From contig NZ_KQ956850.1 of NCBI RefSeq assembly GCF_001546485.1, positions 51,764 to 109,372 of the forward strand: a stretch of 57,609 nucleotides of DNA. Direction: 5' to 3'. Source of the stretch: Gardnerella vaginalis (lineage in GTDB: Bacteria; Actinomycetota; Actinomycetes; Actinomycetales; Bifidobacteriaceae). The translations under genes were made by a program, and so were the position numbers. Shown piece by piece: positions 6,960 through 13,359 of the stretch (position 1 is the stretch's first letter; every line of letters starts with the position of its first letter). A model generated the notes under the pieces. That model worked only from the letters and a program-made list of their open reading frames with translations. It ran no database searches and was not told the DNA's origin.

Positions 6960-7260
6960 GTTGTTGAACACTGGAAGGGACAAAAACGGAATGCGCTGGA
7001 GCCAACCCCTTGCGGGCCCTAGCTTCGCGCGTGTCCGTAACGCGAGTGGAGGACGCGGGGAAGTTGGCGGAAGTGACCCGTTTTTTAGAGTGGGAAGTGT
7101 CAAGAACACGTCATAAAAAGCAAAAAATGAGAGTACACCGCAGGTGTTCCATGCGATGATAATGGGTCTGCCGCCATGATAGTGGTGGCAGATTCTTTGT
7201 TCTGCTGGTGGCGGCTGGTTCACACATCTTTGTGTGAACTTATGGAAGCATAGTAGCCAC
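6960..7260. repeat. Repeated non-coding leader element, type 1, copy B
   Basis: Shares GTGGAGGA, AAGTGTCAAG and the 24-base GTACACCGC-type block (7133-7156) with copy A at 3781-3960, in the same order. The trailing hairpin is GTTCACACA-TCTT-TGTGTGAAC. It is locally GC-rich, unlike the flanks. A long frame can be read across it on the minus strand, but its composition and lack of a start signal argue against a protein. The next minus-strand gene starts at 6875. Confidence 0.5.
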
Positions 7261-7438
7261 CCTTCTCGCGTGGTAATAGCGCGGCTTGCTCCTGGGGGTA
7301 ATGCCCTAAAATTTATGGAATTTTGTTCAGGGCATGCCCTAGGGGTAAGACGCGCCCCGCGCGGGAGGGTGGCTGCGATAAGCCACCAGGGGCTGGCAGA
7401 AAAAGTTGCGCTTCTTTTTCTGCCAGCAAACCCTCTGC
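7261..7438. other. Gene-free stretch with a strong hairpin at 7393-7426
   Basis: CTGGCAGAAAAAG and CTTTTTCTGCCAG form 13-base arms just past the stop codon of the following minus-strand gene. A second imperfect hairpin (GCCCT ... AGGGC around AAATT/AATTT) precedes it. No T-tract follows either stem, so they may be structural rather than terminators. Confidence 0.5.
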
Positions 7439-7987
7439 TTACTTCTGGCACCAGTGGGGTGTGATGTGGTGAAGGAGCGCTGTAGTAGTGATGCGTGCAA
7501 GCCCGTACTTCTCGTCTATCGTGAGTGCTTTCTGGGCTGTGATACGAGCGTTTGTCGTGTCATTTTTCAGCCAATACAAGTATGACAGTGTGCCATAGAC
7601 TGTGACAGTTTCCCTCTGACTTAATCCTTTAAGTTCCAGCATGGTGGTCAGCAGTGCTATTGCACGATGGATGCGCCGTGTGTCGAGGGTGAAATTGTCA
7701 TCTCTAAAAACCAGGTCGAGGCTTGAACGCACATAGTGGACAGTTTTCTCAGCGAATGGGTGCTCAACGTTATCGAGGAAGTCTTGCATGGTGCAGCCAT
7801 GGAAACTATCAATAAGGAACATGTCACGCACGATGAGGAGACTGCTTAATGCTTGGATACCGTAGCGTAGTGTGTTCTCGTCCAATCCTTTCGTGGTAAA
7901 GCCTGCTAGGTAGTTGTGGAATGCTACGAGAGCTTCTACCTCTCCTATTAGGAGTGTGACCGTGTGGTCGCTGTTGATGGTAACCAT
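7439..7987 (-). CDS. DUF4192-like protein
   Basis: A 182-residue protein whose C-terminal part (a short TPR-like repeat with YWLKNDTTNARITAQKAL and DEKYGLARI) resembles the C-terminus of actinobacterial DUF4192 proteins, whose function is unknown. The ATG was chosen because AAGGAAAGGA lies about eight bases before it; the frame stays open for another 125 codons upstream, but that part is GC-rich, Pro/His-rich and has no start signal. Confidence 0.5.
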   Translation of the reverse strand: MVTINSDHTVTLLIGEVEALVAFHNYLAGFTTKGLDENTLRYGIQALSSLLIVRDMFLIDSFHGCTMQDFLDNVEHPFAEKTVHYVRSSLDLVFRDDNFTLDTRRIHRAIALLTTMLELKGLSQRETVTVYGTLSYLYWLKNDTTNARITAQKALTIDEKYGLARITTTALLHHITPHWCQK

Positions 7988-8515
7988 TTTTTTTATCCTT
8001 TCCTTGTGTGTTGGTAGTTCCAGGGCAGGCACACCCGTAAACCCACAAGAACACTCCCAGTCCTTGTGCGACGCTCCAGGCTCGACTCCGGTCAGCCCGT
8101 GGAACATGTTGTGGAATGGGCTGGCAGGGGTGAGCTTGTTGGGTGGCGTGACAAGGCTGGCGTGTGGTCTTTGGACTGGGTGTGCTAGCCTCTGGGCTAC
8201 CAACACGAGAAAGTGGGGGCGGCGACCGGTGGCAGCATTCTTGCTGCGCCACAACAGTACAGTCTCCACGAGTGAAACTCGTGGAGACAATAGCCGCCCA
8301 GACTTTTTAGTGGATCCGGGTATGGTGCTGATATTTCTTTTAATTCTCATGATGTTAGTCAAAAGAATTTACAGACGGGACATCAGTTATAAATATCCTA
8401 GATATAGATGTTGGTGCTATTTGCTCACGGCACAAATGAACACTCTATGACAGATAAAGTATGGTTCACTCGGTTAACTTAGATGTCTGAATTGAAAGCG
8501 TTCTAATTTAAAAAT
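7988..8515. other. Gene-free stretch; strong hairpin at 8262-8288
   Basis: The first 300 bases are GC-rich with no convincing gene and may be another long leader for the DUF4192-like gene. GTCTCCACGAGT and ACTCGTGGAGAC form perfect 12-base arms around a three-base loop at 8262-8288. Beyond it the composition becomes AT-rich, so the edge of the mobile element may lie near here. No integrase, tRNA end or direct-repeat attachment site is seen. Confidence 0.4.
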
Positions 8516-8561
8516 AAGCTGCGCTGTGAAACTTCTGTAGTGAACTTTCACAGCGCAGCTT
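8516..8561 (-). terminator. Terminator of the peptide/exporter unit
   Basis: AAGCTGCGCTGTGAAA and TTTCACAGCGCAGCTT are perfect 16-base arms around a 14-base loop, about 35 bases past the stop codon of the MFS gene. It would end the leftward unit starting near 10.5 kb. Confidence 0.8.
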
Positions 8562-8596
8562 GTAGTTGTGCTCGTATTTACAATATTTATTGCATC

Positions 8597-9889
8597 TTAT
8601 TCTGCTTTAATTGAACGCAATCGCTTATCGAATATGCAGATAAGCACCAGTATAAAGTGGATAAGAGCAGCTATGACAATTATTCCTGACTCTGCATGTA
8701 GAGATGGAATGGTCATGTGGGAATAAGCGTAATCCCATAGCGGATAGCTTACTGCTCCTATAGCGGCAACAACTGAGATGAATACAGACATTACCTGTCC
8801 AACGAGATTATCATCTACTGCATGAATAAATACTGTTTGGAATGGTGGATTTACTACTCCTTGGAAGAAAGCAAAAAGGAAACCAAACACGACTGCTGCT
8901 ATAGCGTTAGGCGCTAATGCCAGTCCTATTATAGAAAGAGTCACTAGTATATGTGAAAGAGTGAGTAGCATAGAGAAGGACATTTTGCTGGACACTTTTG
9001 GCGCGATGAGATAGCTGAGGGCATACCCAAGTGACATTGCGCTTAAATACCAGCCATATCCTTCTGCACTATGTAGAACCATTGAGAATAAGAGGACTCC
9101 AGCAAAGCTTATGCCAGTAGATGCGATAGCTTCGAGTATTGCAAATGGAGCTAAAGTCCTGTACGTTTGGTTTTTTACAAATGTTGCCATTCCCCTAGCC
9201 CAAGTTGCCAAAAAGCCTTGAGAATATTCTGGATTTTCATCTGCGACGTCTGAAGTATAAATTCCGGTTCTAACTGCATGCTTGTAAATAAAATAAATAA
9301 AAATTATTATTCCTGCTAATGCGATAGTTTCTGTAAATAGAATTGGAATGTATAAATATTTACTACTCGCAAAACCTGCAACTGCTGGTCCTACTAATGT
9401 ACCCATGAGGCTTGTAAAGCGAAGAAGTGAAAGAACATTAATAAGATCATCATTTTTTGTTACACGATTAACAAAGGAAGTAATAGCAGGAAAATAGAAA
9501 GTATCACATGCTGTCGTAACCATTACAAGTATACAAACACACCAAAATAGGAGCAACTTGTTAGCAGATGGGGTTGAGAAGGATACCGATACAATTGCGA
9601 TAATACATAATCCCGCAATCATTCTTGCTAAGCATGCAGCAACTGTTGTCCTGAAAATTCCTACATGCTCAGCTAGTGCTCCTGAGAAAAGGCCTGCTAC
9701 TAATTCACTTATTGCAGTGAGGGTGAGGTAAAGCGATAAATAATGGCTTGACTGCTGAAAACCGATAAAAAGTGAGTTCAATAGCCATAATTGAATAGTA
9801 GTTGAGGCTAGTGTAGTTGCATAGTTAGAAAGAAAATCACTAGCTGCTAAACGCAGATATCCGCGGTAAGGTTTAAATAGATTCGTCAA
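8597..9889 (-). CDS. MFS efflux transporter (MefA/EntS-like)
   Basis: A 430-residue protein with about twelve membrane segments, resembling the MFS_3 group that exports macrolides, siderophores or peptides by proton exchange. The first loop (ELVAGLFSGALAEHVGIFRT) matches the family's G-x-L-A-D-x-x-G-R-R-type motif A with changes. There is no nearby ATG; the likely start is TTG, overlapping the end of the preceding gene by 17 bases, so translation is probably coupled. It is the third gene after a proline-rich peptide and an unknown protein. Its cargo could be that peptide or an antibiotic; the sequence does not decide. Confidence 0.75.
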   Translation of the reverse strand: MTNLFKPYRGYLRLAASDFLSNYATTLASTTIQLWLLNSLFIGFQQSSHYLSLYLTLTAISELVAGLFSGALAEHVGIFRTTVAACLARMIAGLCIIAIVSVSFSTPSANKLLLFWCVCILVMVTTACDTFYFPAITSFVNRVTKNDDLINVLSLLRFTSLMGTLVGPAVAGFASSKYLYIPILFTETIALAGIIIFIYFIYKHAVRTGIYTSDVADENPEYSQGFLATWARGMATFVKNQTYRTLAPFAILEAIASTGISFAGVLLFSMVLHSAEGYGWYLSAMSLGYALSYLIAPKVSSKMSFSMLLTLSHILVTLSIIGLALAPNAIAAVVFGFLFAFFQGVVNPPFQTVFIHAVDDNLVGQVMSVFISVVAAIGAVSYPLWDYAYSHMTIPSLHAESGIIVIAALIHFILVLICIFDKRLRSIKAE

Positions 9890-10367
9890 GGTTTGCTCGT
9901 TTCGCGAAATTACATTGCCAAATTATTGCTTGAGAGATGCTATCGGCACTAGTAGTGAAGTATGTTGTAAAGTCGTCGTTATCCCAAATCTGTTGCTGTA
10001 GGTTCTTGTCATCACGCACTGTGCTAAAGAGTTGAATAATCTGCTCGACGCAAGATAATGTTTTCTTTATATAGAAGTATTGTTGTGCGAAATCGACTTC
10101 TACTTGCTCTCCAGGGATAGTCGTATGTATTTCTTGGAATGTCCGTAGCAAATCAATTGTTTTAATAAGCGATATTTTACATGTCTCGAAATATTCTTGT
10201 ATTGAATGGATGGTGGATGTTTTCGCTGTGTTTGTACTGACGATAGTGGCTTCAAGTGCAGCATTTGCTTTGAAAAAATATTCTGTTGCTTCAAATAGAG
10301 AAGCGCAATATGCTGCACTTGATTTCACATACTCATCAAACATTTCTTCGTACGAAGTCATGTTCAT
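9873..10367 (-). CDS. Helical protein of unknown function in the peptide/exporter unit
   Basis: A 164-residue, mostly alpha-helical, Cys-poor soluble protein (starts MNMTSYEEMFDEYVKSSAAY, ends FAKRANLDESI). AAAGG lies six bases before the first ATG. There is no signal peptide, membrane segment or known motif. It overlaps the exporter gene by 17 bases and starts 39 bases after the stop of the small peptide, so all three are likely one transcript. An immunity, peptide-binding or sensing role is possible but unsupported by a family match. Confidence 0.55.
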   Translation of the reverse strand: MNMTSYEEMFDEYVKSSAAYCASLFEATEYFFKANAALEATIVSTNTAKTSTIHSIQEYFETCKISLIKTIDLLRTFQEIHTTIPGEQVEVDFAQQYFYIKKTLSCVEQIIQLFSTVRDDKNLQQQIWDNDDFTTYFTTSADSISQAIIWQCNFAKRANLDESI

Positions 10368-10406
10368 TATTAACCTTTGGTGTGAATATGTGCGGATAAA
10401 TTATGC

Positions 10407-10472
10407 CTAAATCATATGAGGATATGGTCGAGGTCGTGGGTTGATTCCGCCGCGCTTGCTATTCTTGTTCAT
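10407..10472 (-). CDS. 21-residue Pro/Arg-rich peptide
   Basis: A short frame with AAGGAG three bases before its ATG. The product is MNKNSKRGG followed by INPRPRPYPHMI: strongly basic, no acidic residue, and with the PRP-rich C-terminal pattern of insect proline-rich antimicrobial peptides such as apidaecin and drosocin, which block translation at the ribosomal exit tunnel or release step. It is the first gene of the unit. Two readings fit: a secreted antimicrobial or signalling peptide exported by the MFS protein, or a regulatory leader peptide whose stalling controls the downstream genes. The spacing of the ribosome-binding site is short, so translation itself is not certain. Confidence 0.5.
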   Translation of the reverse strand: MNKNSKRGGINPRPRPYPHMI

Positions 10473-10504
10473 CTTCTCCTTTCATAAGAACAATGCTGTA
10501 TCTT

Positions 10505-10534
10505 ATTTGCATCTTCATCTATGAAGATACAAAT
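10505..10534. promoter_or_regulatory. Inverted repeat upstream of the peptide unit
   Basis: ATTTGCATCTTCAT and ATGAAGATACAAAT form 14-base arms with one mismatch around CT, about 30 bases before the peptide start codon. It could be an operator for a dimeric regulator or a hairpin in the leader. A smaller TCCT/AGGA repeat follows on the promoter side. Confidence 0.5.
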
Positions 10535-10622
10535 AATCCTAATACAGGATTCGCATTCTTTCCAAGTGTGTCTCTTATTGTGGAATAATTTTATATAAAA
10601 ATTAGTAGTACATTATTAGACC

Positions 10623-11078
10623 TTAACTATTTACCAGTCTCAGCTCGTAGTACGTGTTTTCTGATATCCCTACTGTTTGGCAGAGTCCGGCTATTCGTAT
10701 GTCAGGATTCTTTCTGTGGAATTGGTGGATAAGGTGTAACGCTTGGCTTCAATCAAAACCCTCAACTCTGCTCGCCATCTGGTCGAGGAATATGCTGACT
10801 TGCTTGTGTACTTGTTCTGGCATGCCGGACTGTGTGTAGTCGGTGTTTTCCCGCCTGTTGATGCAGCGTTCAATCCTTTTGCGCCCGATGAGGGTGGACG
10901 GCATTCCAGTCTGTGCAAAAATAACAGACAGTCTGACACCGTTATCGTATTGCTGGACAGCGTCTTTGTGGAATTGGCTTGTGTAGTAGATTCGTGTGGC
11001 TGTCGCGTGTTTGATAGCTGGAAGACTGTTGAGATAAGCACGTTGACTAGGGGTAAAGGCTGTGTCTTTTCTACTCAT
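10623..11078 (-). pseudogene. IS3-type transposase OrfA (helix-turn-helix), interrupted
   Basis: The first 109 residues (MSRKDTAFTPSQRAYLNSLP ...) and, after one in-frame TGA, a continuation with LIHQFHRKNPDIRIAGLCQT and VGISENTYYEL together match the two helix-turn-helix segments of an IS3-family OrfA subgroup: FHKDAVQQYDNGVRLSVIF with IGRKRIERCINR first, then the I-A-G-L-C-x-x-V-G-I-S-x-x-T-Y-Y block. The stop lies between them and no DDE-domain OrfB follows; the peptide/exporter unit begins instead. This is therefore a decayed insertion-sequence remnant. Confidence 0.65.
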
Positions 11079-11141
11079 GAGTATGAACCGTTACGTGTGA
11101 AAGATTAATAAGAAATCAATAGAGGAAGAAGAAAATATAGA

Positions 11142-11194
11142 GTGAGGGGCCACACCATTGCACGGAGATAGTCCCGTGTGCATGTGCGACCCCT
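11142..11194 (-). terminator. Hairpin terminator after the adhesin fragment
   Basis: GAGGGG and CCCCTC close a long stem with an inner CACGG/CCGTG pair, about 30 bases past the adhesin stop codon on the minus strand. No long T-tract is seen. Confidence 0.5.
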
Positions 11195-11223
11195 CGCCAG
11201 TTAATACTAAGCGTGTTTACGGG

Positions 11224-12471
11224 TTAATGCTTACGAGCATTTTCCTTGTTACGCTTAGTGATCATGATGCTTGCTCCTGCGCCCAGGGCTGCAAGAGCAG
11301 CGATAGCGATAGACACGACCGCGCTACCAGTCTGAGCCAATGGTGCAGCAGTAACACCGTTCCAATCATCAGAATCTTCGACTGGAGTGTCATAGCACAC
11401 ACCCGTATTACCACCATTACCATTATCTCCACCGTTTGGGTCGAATGGGTGATCGTTATGGGATGCGCATGGCACGATAGGTGTACCAGTCGTGTGACCA
11501 CGGTCGGTATGATTCATCGTGTTCATACCAGTCAACGTGCCCTTGACTTCTACGTATTCGCCAGGCTTTAATACCAGGTTAGACCAGTTTGCTGGATACT
11601 CCAGATTAGTTACCGTACCGGAGCCTGCGATAGTCTTATCATCTAACGTGATCTTGGTCAGGTTGACTTTACCGGTGTTGATGATACGGAACACAATCTT
11701 GGTGCCGTTCTTGGTAGACTTCAAGGCTTCGCTTGGTGTGTTACGGTCTCCCGCTTCAAGACCAGATGCTGCGTCGTACTTGATGAGTTTAATAGCAGGG
11801 GTCTGGTCTGGGGTCTTGGTCCACACCATATTGGATTCGCGTTCAACATCATTCATGGTTTCCACGAACGTGTTTTCTACGCGATCGCTTACGCCCAAAC
11901 GGGTCATTTGCACGTACGCTGTCCAGGACAAGTCACTATCCATAGCAGATGCAATATCAAGGAACTGTTGTGTTGCCTCTACAGTAAACGCACCATTAGC
12001 CTCGGTGAAAGTGAAATATCCGGCATCAACACCGCTACCGTCGATACGGCTACCCTTGGAGATCACAGTGCCGTCAGCGAGCTTAATGTCGTTGTTGACA
12101 TAGACTGCCCACTGGCCGGTTAGCTTGTCAAACTTTTCATCATAATCATCCACGATGCGCCAATTCTTGATCTGCTTGTAGGCACGGTTACCAGCGATCT
12201 TGGAGCTATCGAGACGATACAAGAACTGATGATCCTTATAAATACTCTTACCATTCGCACTTTCGCCATTAACCTTAACAGTCACATCCTTCTTCGGGTT
12301 AATAACCTTTAACGGGTTAGTTACCGTGTTCGTTACATCCTTGCGATCGTTTGTAATCTGGGTGGCAGTGTTCTTCACTACATACCCGTCCTTGACCTGC
12401 TTGACTGTCATAGGAAGCACGATGGTGTAATCCTGACCAAGGAGAGACTGGTCGATTGCAGGGTTATTACT
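11224..12471 (-). pseudogene. Cell-wall-anchored adhesin, C-terminal fragment
   Basis: About 415 residues of the C-terminal half of a fibrillar, isopeptide-forming surface adhesin of the antigen I/II-like type. Visible are the strand patterns QFLYRLDSSKI with AYKQIKNWRI and DDYDEKFDKLTGQWAVY, then an Asn/Gly-rich linker and a sortase signal LAQTG followed by a hydrophobic helix and basic tail (KRNKENARKH). The frame is open upstream of the first possible GTG, through NPAIDQSLLGQDYTIV, to a TGA at 12472-12474 with no start signal, so the 5' half is missing. A signal peptide and the stalk or head domains are therefore absent. It could be a silent donor cassette for recombination. Confidence 0.7.
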
Positions 12472-12672
12472 TCATACGAAGGTAATCATCATGATGATGA
12501 GGATGAGAGCGGTATGCAGTATGAGTTTTGGTTGTATCCAGATGGGTTCTATGTTATAGATAGCAGTTATTTGGAATATAGCTTTGAAACTATTGCTGAT
12601 GATCCAAAAGGTTGTATACAAGAAAATTGCATTGAAAATATTGAAGCACAAATATACATTGTTTGTTGTTAA
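12469..12672 (+). pseudogene. 3' end of an unknown gene, truncated at the adhesin junction
   Basis: A coding-like plus-strand frame translates to an acidic, aromatic stretch (QYEFWLYPDGFYVIDSS ... NIEAQIYIVCC). Its first in-frame ATG (12514) has no clear ribosome-binding site and the frame stays open back into the adhesin fragment, so it looks like the 3' end of a longer gene whose 5' part was lost at the same breakpoint. Alternatively it is a 52-residue small gene. No family recognised. Confidence 0.4.
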
Positions 12673-12789
12673 ACGTTGTTGTTAACAATCGTATGTTGAT
12701 AGAATTCTTTACGTGGAAGTAAATAATTGCATATTATTCAGCAATATTTGAATAAAATAAATAAGATGTGTCGTGTTTTCTTAATTTTT

Positions 12790-12795
12790 TAGTAT
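12790..12795 (+). promoter_or_regulatory. -10 box of nrdR
   Basis: TAGTAT lies nine bases before the nrdR ATG and no Shine-Dalgarno sequence is present, so the transcript is probably leaderless or nearly so. Confidence 0.5.
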
Positions 12796-12804
12796 GCTGG
12801 ATGT

Positions 12805-13260
12805 ATGCATTGTCCTTTTTGTAAAAATTCTGATACGAAAGTTATTGATACACGTATTAGCGAAGATGGCTATTCTATACGCCGTAGACGTGAGTGCCAG
12901 GTGTGTGGAAATCGCTTTACAACAGTAGAAACAACGCAGTTGCTCGTTATGAAACGTTCTGGTTCTATTGAACCTTTTGATCGAGCAAAAGTTGTTGCTG
13001 GTGTCGGTAAAGCATGTCAAGGTCGTCCTATCGATATTGAAGCGTTGAAAAATCTTGGTATGCAGGTTGAAGCGGATTTGCGTGCGCGTGGCTTAGCACA
13101 AGTAACATCTGAAGAAGTTGGTAAAGCCATTCTTAAACCACTACGCGAACTAGATGAAGTTGCATATCTTCGGTTTGCAAGCGTATATCAAAACTTTACT
13201 GGTCTTGAAGATTTTGAACATGCCATTGAGGATTTGAAACAAAGCAAACTAGAAGAATAA
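12805..13260 (+). CDS. nrdR: Transcriptional repressor NrdR
   Basis: A 151-residue protein with the complete NrdR layout. The N-terminal zinc ribbon has cysteine pairs at C-P-F-C (residue 3) and C-Q-V-C (near 31), with RRRREC between; the ATP-cone domain follows ([16 protein letters not shown] onward). NrdR senses ATP/dATP and represses ribonucleotide reductase genes by binding NrdR boxes. Length is normal for the family. It marks the start of the core genome after the mosaic region, and no nrd gene lies in the window. Its -10 box is almost at the start codon. Confidence 0.95.
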   Translation: MHCPFCKNSDTKVIDTRISEDGYSIRRRRECQVCGNRFTTVETTQLLVMKRSGSIEPFDRAKVVAGVGKACQGRPIDIEALKNLGMQVEADLRARGLAQVTSEEVGKAILKPLRELDEVAYLRFASVYQNFTGLEDFEHAIEDLKQSKLEE

Positions 13261-13312
13261 AAGAATAGAAAACACGTGTAAATAATACAAATTTTTGCGT
13301 TTCTATTCTTTT
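13259..13312. terminator. Bidirectional terminator between nrdR and the helicase gene
   Basis: AAAAGAATAGAAA and TTTCTATTCTTTT are perfect 13-base arms between convergent genes, with A- and T-rich flanks suited to both directions. The left arm begins in the nrdR stop codon. The loop is long (28 bases). Confidence 0.7.
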
Positions 13313-13359
13313 ATTCTTCTATAACGCATACTTATGAACCGCAATGATGATATGAATTA

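Noticed and set aside
6945..7451. Long open frame (168 codons) on the minus strand
   Set aside because: Pro/Arg-rich translation of a GC-rich stretch with no start signal; it overlaps the repeated leader element and hairpins, which explain the sequence better.
7988..8362. N-terminal extension of the DUF4192-like gene by 125 codons
   Set aside because: A strong ribosome-binding site lies directly before the internal ATG, and the extension has a GC-rich, His/Pro-rich composition without start signal.
8322..8450. 42-residue hydrophobic and basic peptide on the plus strand (VLIFLLILMMLV then Lys/Arg-rich), like a small membrane toxin
   Set aside because: No good ribosome-binding site or partner antisense RNA is evident, and it faces into a terminator region; too weak to annotate.
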